A stretch of 64,000 nt of DNA from Ailanthus altissimus (lineage: Eukaryota > Streptophyta > Magnoliopsida > Sapindales > Simaroubaceae), in assembly GCA_946807835.1 (NCBI GenBank), contig CAMPEX010000001.1, positions 1,875,001-1,939,000 of the forward strand, written 5' to 3'. Below, one piece after another: positions 34,001 to 46,500 of this stretch. The translations under genes were made by a program, and so were the position numbers. How positions within the stretch are numbered: the stretch's first letter is position 1; each line of letters starts with the position of its first letter. The notes under the pieces are model-generated. The model searched no databases. It had not been told where the DNA came from and saw only the letters and a program-made list of their open reading frames with translations.

Positions 34001-36171
34001 TGAAAGAGTCGATTAAAATACGGTATATACATATGGTGTAAGTATTTATAAATAATACATACATGTCACATACATATATATACGCATCAAATACGCAGTG
34101 GAAGTCTTTAAAATTATCATATGAACACATTTCATGCTTTTAATCAAATTAAAACAATGATTGAAAAATATAAGCCTTTGGATTAATGGATGGGAATCGG
34201 CCCGAAGTGATGCTCGTTGGCAGTACTAGTGATAAACTACAGTGGGATTGACCAACTAGACAACAGCTTAAATCTAACTTGTGTTTAACCCTTTAAACAC
34301 TTAATAGCTATTTGTTCTCGCTTTGATCAACTCTTGAATAACAACAAAAAGCTTGTCTTGCTTTTTAATGGCTGGACTTGTTTGAGAAGATGAAGAAACC
34401 AAAAGCAAAAGAAACAATTTTCTTTTTCCAAATTTCTTCAAGTGGCCAGCCAAAGAGGAAGAACAAAAACATGTGATTTTAGTTTTAATACACTCATATA
34501 TATCACACAAATGAATTGCTCTTCATTATTGTAATATTTGTTTCAATTAACCATAGTTAATTTAACTAAACTAAAGTTAACTTTTAATTTAATCTTAGTT
34601 AAGTAAACTTAACCCTTAAGATTGATTAGATTTTTAAGTCTTTAACCCAATTATAGTTAACTAACTTAACCCTAGTTTAGTTAACTAGATATCTTAATTT
34701 AACTTTAATCTCTTGGTTAACTTTTAATCAAAGTTAGGTTAACTATTAATCAGTTAAATTAACTATTCATTTAACGATTAAATAAATACATATTTTAATT
34801 ATTTAACAATTAAATAATATTATCCTTAAGTCCTCATTTAACCATACGTGGGTTCCACCAAACCCTCACTTAAGTTCACTTAACCGATGACTTACTATGT
34901 GCCACGTGCCACCTCTTAATTGATCAACAATAATTGTTATTCAATTAATTGTACTTAACACTTAAGTATTGACACGCACGCATCCCGAAAGTTCTTGAAA
35001 TAAATATTCAATTTCGTTAGATTTTATTGGATTGAACTATTCAATTCGATACGCTGCCTCAGTGCATAACGAGTACACTTCATATTGCGGGACTACTTAA
35101 GTCTACGCCTAATTCGTCAAATAGAACTATTCCATGAGTTCATGATTGATGCCCCACGCATACATCATGGATATTACAAATCAGCGCGTAAGACTATACA
35201 AGTAGAGGTCATAATACATACGTGTAATTCTTCCGTCACTTATACCTTAGATAAGCAAGGACATAGATCAGTATCGTCAAATCCTTATGTGCTCATCCAA
35301 TCTTGTCTCCAGATTTATATCTCGATGAACAATATAAACAAACACTTTTATTCTCGAAGCATCGGACATACAACCTATATATGTGAGCTAACGAATCTCA
35401 TATCTATGCACACTGGACTCCATGAGCATTGGATCACACCTAGCGACACGTAGTGGTCAGAACACGAAAGGTCTTTAATATCCATGGAACAAAAGTATGA
35501 TGGATCACCCACAAGTCTACCATAGCACTCAAGTCAAAGGACCACAAATACTACTCAACTCGAGAAGACCTACCATTGATTATTTAATAGGATATCTATT
35601 TAGGTCCTCGTGAGTCTACCCAATATTCAGTCCTAATTGAATACCCGTATGTCTATATGAGCTCTAAGCTCATGATCAGTTAAGAACAACCATTTTTACC
35701 CTACAAATATAGACATACACTGATTTATATGAAAGGGATTCACTGATAGACCTGTATTTGTGAAAATAGATCAAAAATACAGTGTTTAAGAACACACTTG
35801 CATAATGACATTTTCTGGCTCTTATTGCAACTCTTTACAACTATTTCATTACTAGTGTACCCTCAGGGTCTTTGTCCCATTATAGACAAGGTTATAACTC
35901 CTTAGATCTCCCTGACTCTTATAACCTACTAACTCTTAGCAATATTAACTGTTAGCATTTATAACTCTCATTTGCTAACTCTTAGCACTGATCTAAACTT
36001 CTTTAAACTGGATCTGAATCTTTTTCAGATCACACGATGTCCGTAATGTGACAAGCATTATTACCATTTAATAAATAGTACTAGCGATTTAATAAAATAT
36101 ATATTTTGTAAAAATATTATCAAATAAGTATTCTTACAAATAAAGATGGCACATAAGCACATACCCTAATA
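34001..36171 (-). mobile_element. Copia solo LTR (2.17 kb)
   Basis: Minus-strand ends are TATTAGGGTATGTGCTTATG and GACTCTTTCA. It is flanked by perfect TTAAA repeats (33996-34000 and 36172-36176). The LTR aligns along its length with 49184-51359, including GCGGGACT and CGAGTACACTT phrases near 35070-35090. It has no internal region. Confidence 0.93.
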
Positions 36172-36204
36172 TTAAATTATTAATATAGTCATATAATAGT
36201 AATA

Positions 36205-36840
36205 TAGTCTTAATATTGCAAGTTACATATTCTCAATTATCATTATTATATCATTAGTTACAATTATTTAAATTAGTCATTAAACTTAGGTTAAATATGT
36301 GAGAATTATATTATTTATATATTATTATTTGGGAGTTTCATATTTTAAATTATTTTAGGAGTTACAATGTATTAAATTATTCTTATTAAATATTATAATT
36401 AATATATAAACTACTTTTCACTATATAAACAGTTCTAGTTCTTTCTTACTGGAAGTTAGAGTGAGTGAAAGTGAAGAAGAAAAAATAAAAAAAAAGTATT
36501 TTATGTATATACTACTTTAAATATATATTATTTATATTGTATTTTTAAGTAATTATGACAATAAAAAATTGGTATAATTTTCAGTGATTGTGTTCATCGA
36601 AAAAAGCAGTTGCGAGCATAAGATTAGAACTTGGAGCCATATAGATCCGTCACCATTCACATAAGGGGGAGATTATTTAAATTTAAGACAATACTCTTTA
36701 ACATACCTCTATTATACCCAATGTCAGATTTTCTTATATATATATATATATTATATGCTTGTTGATGATTTCTATTTTATAAATATTTGATAATATAAAT
36801 TTTAATGCATGATTGAATAATTTTTAAAATAAATTTATCG
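36205..36840 (+). repeat. Long direct repeat, copy 1
   Basis: It aligns with 38165-38830 through TGYAAGTTACATATT, TTTCACTATATAAA (TATA-like), GAGTGAGTGAAAGTGAAGAA, TGTATATACTACTTTAAATA and CATATAGATCCGT. About 1.3 kb of AT-rich text separates the two. This is the layout of a small LTR element or a segmental duplication. A GGGGGAGATT purine run (36664-36673) lies inside the repeat rather than before it, and no TSD was found. Confidence 0.7.
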
Positions 36841-37554
36841 AACAATCTAAAGCCAAATATTATTTATATTTGAATATGCTTATAATTCTTAAAACTTAGT
36901 TGTTATTTTTGTAAGTATTGTACATTGAAACCTTCTTGGATTGGAATATATGTTTGTGATTATTGTTGGTCTAGTTGACATATAATAATGTGTATATATA
37001 AATATATTTATTGACATTCAATGTATTTGTTAATTTATTAGTGTGTGTTCATTTTATTGTCTTATTATTTTTAATTGTTGATAATCATTCTATATATTGT
37101 ACATAAATATATATTAACAGTTGCATTACCTTCTATGGATGTCATATTGTATTGATAACAATATTAATATTTTAAATACTTTTGACTTGGTGTTTATTCA
37201 TGTACTAATAGAAATAGTCTTTGTTAAATGGACCGTTTTGAATTCTTTGTCGATCTTATTTGCATTGTATTAATACATTAGCTAAACGAAAATCATGGAC
37301 ATGTTATAAATATATTTTAAGTTTGTATTTTTTTGTTGAGAATTTATGTTTCACTTTTAATTATTTATAAGTTTTTTAAAAAATCTTTTGAAATGTGGGG
37401 TTTTGTGATCACATTAATAAACAAGAGTAATAAATGACAAAAAAAAGATATTAGAAGTTTTAATACTAAGAGCTTCTTTAGTTTTCTTATTTATTTTGTG
37501 ATATATATATATATTACATGTTTTGTATTATTGATATATACTAACATTTTACTT

Positions 37555-37865
37555 TTTGAGAAAGATCTTATACAATTGTCGAGAGGATGTGCTTAAACTC
37601 ATTTGTAAATAAAATGATAATTGTATAAAAATCTCACAAATAAAAGATTTACGAAGAAAATTATAAATGTAACACTTTTGAGAAAAAATTTATAAAATTA
37701 TCTAGGAAAGCACTTAAACCTATTTTTTTATATATAAAATAGAAATTATATAAAAATTTTATAAATAAATTTTTAAAAAAAAAAATCATAAATACAACAC
37801 TTTTGAGAAAAGGTTTTACAAAATTATCGAGGAGGCCTACAAAGGAGTCACCCATGAAGTATCTC
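37555..37865. repeat. Tandem units between the long direct repeats
   Basis: Three units of about 120 bp share ACACTTTTGAGAAAAGGTTT-like text and AAAATTATCGAGGA-like text (near 37560, 37672 and 37797). Confidence 0.65.
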
Positions 37866-38164
37866 AACCTCTGTTATTGTCAATCCTACGAAGGAGGGTC
37901 AATAGGTATAAATAATTCATATTACGTGACTTATTTAACACTTATATTATAAAAACAATCTTAAAAGAAATATACTTCTGCTCATCCTTATGTCAAAAGT
38001 GTTAATTTAATGTGATGTTAGGAAGAGTATTTATCTTAAATAAGACAAAGAAAAGTATATTTTTTTAAGATATGAGTCACATATGTCTTTGGAAGACACT
38101 TATATGAGAGTAGTTGTAGGGTTCAACTATGAGAATTTGGTTATTCTCTACACTCTCGCTAGAA

Positions 38165-38830
38165 TATTGTAAGTTACATATTATAAAATATTATTATTAT
38201 ATAGTAGTTATAATATTTTAAATTAGTTATTAAACCTAAGTTAAATGTGTGAGAGTTACAATATAAATTTATCATTATTATTATTTGAGAGTTTTGTATT
38301 TTAAATTATTTTAAGAATTATGATGTATTAAATTATTTTTATTAAATATTAGAATTAATAAATAGACTATCTTTCACTATATAAAGAGTGTTAGCATTAG
38401 AGTGAGTGAGAGTGAAGAAGAAAGAAAAAAAGTGTTTTATGTATATACTACTTTAAATATATACTCTTTGTATTATATTTTTGAGCAATTATGACAATAT
38501 AGAATTAGTATGATCTTTTTATTATTGTACTTATCAAAGAGAATAATTACGAGTATAAAGTTTAATTTTGAAGTCATATAGATCCGTTATTATTTACACG
38601 AGGGAATAATTATTAACTTTAGGACAACGCTCTTTAACATGCATTTACTATGTTAAAGAGAATAAAAATTACTCAATACTAGAATTTTTTATTCTCTATA
38701 TATATTTAATTTATATTATATTTATTGATGATTTTTATTTTACAAATATTTGATAATATATATTTTAATGTATGATTGAATAATTTTAAAAATAAATTTA
38801 GCCAACAATTTTAACAATAAATTCGATTTT
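38165..38830 (+). repeat. Long direct repeat, copy 2
   Basis: Second copy of 36205-36840, roughly 80-85% identical by eye, with its own TATA-like CACTATATAAAGAG. It diverges after AAATAAATTTAGCCAACA. Confidence 0.7.
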
Positions 38831-40179
38831 TGGTTGAGTTCTCGAACAATATCCGACTTCTGTAGTTAGGAAAATTTTCAACTGTTGAAGCCGTGAAGGC
38901 ATAGACAACGTTAAAATGGATTTAAATAAATATATATATATATATTGAATTTTTTTTACTTAAGTTTATTTTTGTTTTTGAAGGATTTACTTTATGTTTA
39001 TTAAGTGGGAGTTTTTATGTAGCCTGAACGCAAATGAGTTCTTGAAAATTTTGATAAGAGGAAGAAATTTTTGTTACAAATTTGTATGGAAGGGTAGAGG
39101 GTTGTTCGAGATGAAAAATAGGAAAAATGATAATAAATTAGTTTTAGTTTTAAAAACTCTTATTGTTATTTTAGTGAGAAAATAAAATAAAAAATTAGAG
39201 AGACAAACTCTAAGACAAGTTAAGCATATTTATTTTCTATTTTTTTTTTAATATTAAAGGCTCTTTTACTCTTAAAAAAAAAACTTAACTGTGTCCCAAA
39301 AAAAAACTTAACGACAAGATATTTAATAATAACAATTTTTGGTTTTCCTTAAAATCATAAGAGGTAAGTAGAGACATTACGAGAAAGTGAAGATTATTTT
39401 TCATTTAAAATATTTTTTCTTTTAAATATTGTAAAAATAAAAAATTACATATTTTTTTTAAGTCTACAAAAGAGACTTGAAATCCTATCTCAAATTATTA
39501 ATAATGATAACAGAAGGTTGGTGATTTTGCAAACCCACCTATTTATTTATTATATAACTTTTTTTTTGAAGGAAAGCGCCACCAGTAGTCAACGGCGGGT
39601 CATTTTGATAATTGGATAAACTATGAGCCGAAAAGTTTTAAATACAAAAACGAAGATGCTTAAAATTCAAAGATGTTGACAATTTTAATAGTACAAAGGA
39701 AGAAATTGCTTTTCCGCTACATTATATTTTAACCTTCAAGAAGAATTATTAAATGAAAATTTATAAGTTTAGTCTTTAAATTTTAATTAAACTATTTAAT
39801 TAAAAATTTTATATTTTTCAAATTTTTTTAATTAATCTCTATCATTCAAAAAATAATATTTAAAATATATTTTTATGAGAATAAAATAAATTTAATCATA
39901 TTTATATACAAATATTTATTATATTAGACATATTAATTTACTTTTATTTTTCATATGTTACTTGTTTAAAAGTATATGTTACTTTTTTAATAACAAGAAT
40001 TAATTCAGCTATTTTAATAAATTAAATGTTGACAAAAAAATGACTTTTTAGGCCAATGAGTTTTGAATTTTTATTATTGCAAAAATTAGCACGCTGGACT
40101 TCGTCTTATTGGGCTTGCAGACTGAAATTTGGATCTTCCTTTTTTTATTGACAATCAAGCACTTGTAAAACATTTAAAA
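38831..40179. other. AT-rich spacer, nothing recognised
   Basis: It contains a (TA)n run at 38930-38945 and poly-A/T stretches. The frame 38994-39185 is short, AT-driven and without known motifs. Confidence 0.5.
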
Positions 40180-42174
40180 CTATCGTTAAGGTCTTATCGG
40201 GGTAGGTTCTGACGAAAATTCTCTGATGCTTAAATCAGAAAAAAAAAAAAAAGCTATTTTAGTGAGGTTTGGGAGAGCAATAAGAAAATGTCGAAAATAT
40301 GCCAATACAGAAAAACGTTAAAGCTAGAATCAAAAATTTAGTACTAGAAGAAGTCTCTGAAGTCTTATCTCACCTATTTGTAGCATTAGTCGTAAGAAAA
40401 TATTCATTGTGCTTATCTTAATCGGTGTTGTGGTTGAGTTGGGTAGGTCTTACTAATTTTGGGTTATCTTGATCGCTTGTCATGATTTGAGGGATTCTTT
40501 CCTAAAGACATTGTAGTTCTTCTCTTCCTATAACTCTATTTTCTTTATAACACTGGTTTTCTCTTTAAATACGTTTCTGTAATAAGCCTAATTACTCTCT
40601 GTTCGGCCTAATAATGGTCTGGCTATACTTCTACTATCACAACGATTTGGCATCTTCTACCGAGTTGGTCTTCTTATAATGTACTTCATCCTTGTTGGTC
40701 TAAGTTTTATTTTTGTTCCCGCAATAATACCTGGTCAGAATGCATAAGCTATTCGGCATGCAGTTGGCCTAGTACTTACACAGAACCGGTTTCCTTGTCC
40801 TGTTCCTCTTGGTTATGGGGGTTTCTGATCCTGGTCGACTCAATCGAAAGTATGCAGGGGTGATATGTATACATCTATAGCTAAGTCTGGTTTAAGCGAT
40901 ATAGCAAGTTCCTCATTTGAAGTCTATCCTTAGGCCAGATTTTGACATCTTCCTAGTAGCCCCTACTGTCTTGGACTTGGGTCCTCGAGATTGGCCTATG
41001 AAGGGCTTCATTTGAAGGGCTAAGCTTCTTGGGCCTGTAAGGGTTGAACCTCGTGATAATTTTATGGGGAGAATAAGGGTCCACCAGTTTCTAGTTTTGA
41101 TTTATTCAAAACTAGAAACTTTATTTTTTTTCTTATGCCTGCTCAGAATCTTCACCTTTGATACCTACTCGGAATCTTCGTGTCTGAGCGTATTTTTTGC
41201 TTATATTAGTATTCTGAGCGAGCAGGTTCGAATAGATTTTTCTGATATCTTGATCTTGATGATACTGTGCTGAGCGGCTCGGTTTGGCTCTATTATTGCA
41301 ACAGCTTTCTAGAGTGTTGAGCTGATAGTTTTCTAGGTTTTTCTTAGACTCTTATACAATTGGAAATATTCCTCGAATTATGATTTTGTCAGATAATAAT
41401 GATAGAGATTTTAAGACATCATCCTCGATTTATGTAAAGAGACGTCTTAAGAGTGGGGATTGATCGCAGCCGTTAAACTCTTTTTTGATCGTATGGCTAG
41501 GGGTAGTAGAAATTAGAGCATCACGTTTTCTCTATTTCTGAATGACGTTTAGGTGACTGAGATAATCTGGTCCGTTGAAATTTTAATCTTCAATGGTCCA
41601 AGTGAAGAACTCTGAAGAGATGTGATTTTAATGTTATAGGAATCCTGAGGTGTCAGGCTATTCTGTTTTAAGAGGGTGTCTCTTTGGCTTCTGGTGATCT
41701 TGTTCATCCATTTGATTTGAATAGCTATGATCCTTTAGCTCTATTGGCTATAAAAATTCACCTTTCACTTCATTTTCTTCTTTATTTTGCATTTTTCTCT
41801 TGTCTCTTTTTTATCTTAACTTTCTAGTGCAAGTGTTCTTTTTGGTGATCATTGTAACTATTTTTGCTATAGTGATTTGATTTTTGTGCTTCCTTCAGGT
41901 GAGTTCTTCCTTTTCTTGATCTTCTGGTTTGGTTTTATTTATTTTTGCATCTTTAGTGTAAACTTTATTGTATACGGGCATGCTTTTCTTCTTTTGAATA
42001 CTTTTGGGTTTTCTTACCATTTCTGGGTTTTTTGCCACTGTTTCTGATTTTTTTTGGGTATTTGTATAGTTTTTTGGTGCTTATTGTTGCTTTCTCTTTT
42101 ATATTTTGGGTATGATTACCTTATCCTTGCCCTTGTGTATCACCTTTAGACTTTAAGAAAAACCCTTATTCTAA
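40180..42174 (+). mobile_element. 5' region (probable LTR/promoter) of a Transposase_28-type element
   Basis: This stretch, less AT-rich than its left neighbour, leads to a TATA box TATAAAA (41749-41755). After it comes a pyrimidine-rich leader with a CTTCAG/GTGAGTT junction near 41900, then the ATG at 42175. No coding motif is present. Element borders and LTR status are not proven. Confidence 0.45.
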
Positions 42175-43640
42175 ATGGCATCTAGAAGAAACCTAGAATT
42201 CCCAGCCATTAACGTGGCTGAGGAAGAAGAAGAAGTAAACCCATAGGACTCATTGGTCAGAAAGACTGGTAGGGCCAGAGGTAGTGAAAGGGCGCCCACC
42301 TCAGCAGGTGGCATACCCTCATTCTCTTTGGCTATTATTATTGAGGTTGAGTCGGTCTCTATTATTAGAGAAGACCAAGGAAATGACCCTAAGAATCCTG
42401 ATCAGAATGTAGAGGCTATGGAGTTCGAACTGGAGATACTGCATATCCATTTTGAACGGGGCCGATCTAGAGTCCATTAGGTTGACATATAACATCCCTG
42501 GGTCAGTGACACTTAAGCTGCCCCCCAATATGATTACACGAGATGCCCAATAGAGGATGAGATAGTTTCTATGTGGAGTTCTTGAGGTTGGGCCTCAGGC
42601 TTCCTATGCAGCAGTATTTCATTAGGATGCTGGCTCATTTAGAAGTAGCTCCCTCTTAGCTAGGCTCCAATTCTTGGAGAGTTTTGGCTAGTCTGTATAT
42701 CCTTTCGGCAAGGGTAGGGCTGTCTCCCCTACATTTTCAGGAGCTGTACTACCTATATCACTATAAGAGTAATGCTAGAAGCCAGGGAGGCTTCTATTAT
42801 CTCTCATTTCATGGCCTCTAGAATCCAATTTCTGGTCGCCCTTCTTCTGTTAAGGATTGGAAGGGGGAGTATTTTTTTTTCTAGGGGAGAATGGGGTTAG
42901 ATAGTCCCCAAAAGGAATGGGGGAGATTAGGTTGTTCCCACAAATTTCTCTTTGTGTGCAAGTTTTCCTTTCGTTCATTTTTCTTTCTTTCATTTTGTCT
43001 TTCCTTTTTTCTGCTTGTCTAACTTCCTGATGTATTGCAATAACTTGTGCCACTGACGTTGAATTTTTTGAGGCAATACTTGCTTTGATCACTATGGCCT
43101 TCGAGTATATTTGTCCTGTTCAAGACCTACTTTCATCGGTTAGCCTTATTCAGCTCGGCTTAGTGACTTTTATCCCACGCGAGCATTGTGTTTGTAGCAA
43201 GTACTGTCTCTTCTCTTAAAAATTATTTCTTTATTTTTTTACTTCTTCACTGATCACTTTTTATGTCCCGTACATGAATGTCCAAATAGGGAGAAGACGA
43301 AAGGAGGAACAGAAGCCGCACATAAAGCTCTCACTTATTTTTTGGAGGTTGGGGCTCCCTCAACCCTAATAATATAATAGGAATGTTATTCGATTTTGAT
43401 AGGATAAGCTGAGTTAGGGATTCCACTCGTGGACATGGGCTGACCAAATAAATCGATAGCAGATAAAGCCTTCAAAGAGGGAGAGTGACAAGTCTACCTG
43501 CCCAAGAGAAATGGCAAGTTCAAATCGGTTCCGATAGGAGGGGGCAAACTATAACCCAACTTTCTCCTCAAGTATAAGGTCCCCGTTCTCCCCTAATATG
43601 AGGTAGGGGATGGGCTTCACCGATTCGGGCTTCATCATAG
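42175..43640 (+). pseudogene. Transposase_28-like (putative gypsy-type transposon) protein, N-terminal part
   Basis: It starts MASRRNLEFPAINVAEEEEE and meets a TAG stop at 42247. After a frame change the text ESIRLTYNIPGSVTLKLPPN, EVGLRLPMQQYFIRMLAHLE, VAPSQLGSNSWRVLASL and HFQELYYLYHYKSN follows (42440-42780). This order (YNIP, GLRLP, NSWR, F-x-ELYYLY) is that of the plant Transposase_28 family found in gypsy-associated elements. Several stops and frame changes show decay. Its molecular role is unknown. Confidence 0.65.
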
Positions 43641-44577
43641 ACACCCTATTCTGGCTAGACTATGAAGGTGTCTGGTTCGGGGAGGAGAGAAAGGCCTTTG
43701 ATAAGTAATGGGCACCCTCTCCGTGTGTCTCATTCTATCTTGGTCCCTAAGAAGAGAGATGACCTGGCCTTTCTACTACCCATGATGCGGGAGATGGAGA
43801 GGTACCTAACCCCAGCTTGGGTAGGTCAGGTTTCATCTTTGGACCTCATCACGGGGTTCCATACTGCAGTGGGATCCGCACTGGATGTAAGTTATCTTTT
43901 CTTCTGTTTTAAAGTGATTTCTTCATTTTCCCAATCTGACCATCTTCTTTTGTTGTGCAGTCTGTGTACCTATTGTCTCAGTTTAAGACCAAGATATTAG
44001 ATATGGTAGCTCAGACCCACCAAGTTGAGAAGATTCTTGTGCGGTTGAGAGTCGAGGTTTTGCGGGCCAGAAGGGTGGTTGTCGAAGAATGGGAGAAGGC
44101 AGATGAGATGGGTGCCCATGTGGAAGAGTTGGAGACCAGTCATTCTGAAGTGGAGAGTAAAGTCTTGAAGCTGGAGCGCTAGAAGAGGCTGGTAAAAAAA
44201 GAGATGGCTAACTCTTTGGCAGTGGCAGAGAGTTGTGCTACCGAGCTGATGAACCAAAATTATGAGCTTGAGAGGCAGCTCGTGGCAGCTTAAAGAGAGC
44301 TGGAGTTGGTCAAGCAGGCCAGAAATAATCTGGCGGCCTAACTAGAAGTTCAACGGAGTTTCTAGTCTTCTGGTCACAAGGAAGGTTTCCGTCAAAGGGC
44401 AGTGGAAGGCTTCTAGAGGTCAATTGCCCTCCTTCAGGAGAACTACGTTGAGATTTATCTCCAGTGGATGTGGAATCTGGCCACTGGGGGGTCATTCTAT
44501 AAAGGGACCTGCGGTGCTCAGGATGTTTCTGAGGTAGTCGAGCCTGCTGTTGATGATGCTGCTCCTGCTGAAGCTAC
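43641..44577 (+). pseudogene. Coiled-coil C-terminal part of the Transposase_28-type protein
   Basis: After PMMREMERYLTPAWVG (about 43780-43830) and an apparent intron, the frame 43955-44182 reads as a heptad-rich coiled coil (VEKILVRLRVEVLRARRVVV, EELETSHSEVESKVLKLE). It continues with stops to 44570, ending in an acidic Ala/Glu-rich piece (EVVEPAVDDAAPAEATIGD). It is truncated at 44577 by an LTR. Such coiled-coil tails are usual in Transposase_28 proteins. Confidence 0.6.
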
Positions 44578-45318
44578 TATTGGGGATTTAATATACATGG
44601 GTGTATGCATGTACAATTGTGTTCATTGCATAAAATACGTATCACATACATATTCAACGCTACGGAATCATTAAAGTATGCAACAAACACAATAAGTAAT
44701 ATATATTAATCACATTAATATATTAGAGGGTTGAGAAATCACCGAAACGTATAACGTTATATACGTGTATCCTCGGCGTCCGCTTGGAGACCAACTCATT
44801 GGCAGTTCTAGTCACCAACTCAGTGGGCTTGGTAAGCTAGAACAACAGCTCCAAAATTCAGCACGGGATTAACCCTTAATCTCTTAAAATAGCTAATTGT
44901 GTGTATTTTTTCTTTTCTCTAAAAAAAAAAGAAATAAAAATTGAAGTAATTCACAATTGCTTCTCTCAGTTCACAAGAAGAAAAAATGAAAAAATTTTCA
45001 TTTTCCATCTATTTCATCTCTTGGCACTTTAAGAAGAAAACAAAATGAACTAATTTCATTTTGTTTCCTCTCTTCACCGCACACCTACTCTACACACATA
45101 AATCTCACATATATATCTCATATTAATAAAATAATAATATTATGTAAAATAATATTAAATAAAGCCACCAAATAAATAAAGTAATATTATTATTTAAAAT
45201 AATAATATAAAATAAATAATTGATGACAACTATTTACCAATATATATAATAATATATTATAATGAGATATTTATGATTATTTAACAATTAAATAATCATT
45301 GTATGAAATGACCATTTT
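44578..45318 (-). mobile_element. Copia LTR fragment (3' third)
   Basis: The left end TATTGGGGATTTAATATACA corresponds to TGATGGGGATCGAATATATG of the LTR at 49184. The match continues through CCAACTCATTGGCAGTTC and an AG-rich part to the AT-rich block, and stops at 45318 within ATGACCATTTTATAA. Confidence 0.85.
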
Positions 45319-45889
45319 ATAAACTCGGAAGAGGAATCATTATATTCAGACCTAGGTAATTTGATGCATAATTGTAGAGTAACATTCAATGTTACATATG
45401 TGAGTTTCAAATTAGTATAGGAAAATACCTAATTGGCATGTATAATCAATAAGACTTAATTTTAATGAATCTTAATTTATTACAAGTACTATAGGAATGT
45501 AGGTATTTGATAAATTAAGGTATACTTGCATGACCTTGGAATAGGCTTGTGAATACATTAGTATTTTGATCAATAACAAAGACTAAGAGAATTAAATATT
45601 AGAAGATTAATCATTAGAAAGCATATTGAGGGATAATATTGATCATATGTTTTCTCTATATTGCTATCACCTAAATCTCTTTACATTGTGTCATTACTTT
45701 TATATTTTTCTACACTCATTCTTAGATTTTTATTTTTTTGAATAATTATTATAAATACATAATTTTAGTACTTGGTTGAAAAGAAGAAATTATCCTTGTG
45801 GTTTGACATCATACTTTTTAAGTCCCTTTATTATTTTTTACGATAGTGTATACTTACACTTAATTTTAAGATATAGAAATATTGCATCA
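45319..45889 (+). mobile_element. 3' part of a TGATAAG-type LTR
   Basis: It aligns with 16244-16815 (AAACTCGGAAGAGGAATCAT, GACCTAGGTAATTTGATGCA, TTGCATCA at the end). Only the last 570 bp are present. It joins a Copia LTR fragment on the left and Copia integrase on the right, so both borders are rearrangement junctions. Confidence 0.85.
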
Positions 45890-46500
45890 GTAGTAGGGAA
45901 AAGTTTTGATGGAACTCTGTTCGATAAGTGAATAGCAGTTTCTTGAGCATAACCCAATAGATATTTTTGAAAGATCAATGTATCTCATTATCAATTGATC
46001 CTTATCTAATAAAAGCCGATTCTTTCTTTTTGGAAACACTAATGTGTTTTAGGAATACTTGGAGGACTATAGTGAGCGAGAATCTCATTCTCACTTAAAT
46101 ATTTCAGAAATCCACTACTCATATATTTATCGCTTCAATCTGATCAAAGACATTTAATACATTTAGCGGTTAGTTTCTCTACTTCAAGTTGAAAGCCTTT
46201 TAAACATTTCAAAAAGTTTCCAACTTGTGTTTCAACAAACACATGTCCGAATCATGACATTCATTAATGAAGACAACGAAGTAGAGAAGCCTATCTATAG
46301 CAGTGTAATTTATTGAACCATGTATATCACTATGTATAAATTTCAGTAAATCCGTTGGCATGGTGTCGTACACCAATAATTGAGACTTGGTCATCTTCCC
46401 TTCAATACAAGATTCATAAATCGGATAAGGTCCCATAGTAAGATCAAATATCTAACCATCCCCAACTAGATAGGTTAAGCATCTTACGCTCGTATATCCT
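45890..46500 (-). pseudogene. Copia integrase remnant (GAG_pre-integrase and core)
   Basis: The frame 46436-46209 reads YPIYESCIEGKMTKSQLLVY, then TDLLKFIHSDIHGSIN and FVVFINECHDSDMCLLKHKLETF. This is the pre-integrase CxxC...GKM motif, the first catalytic Asp (HSD) and the core. The second Asp region reads FINECHDS rather than FIDDYSR. It continues in broken frames to 45890, where an LTR fragment begins. Confidence 0.85.
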
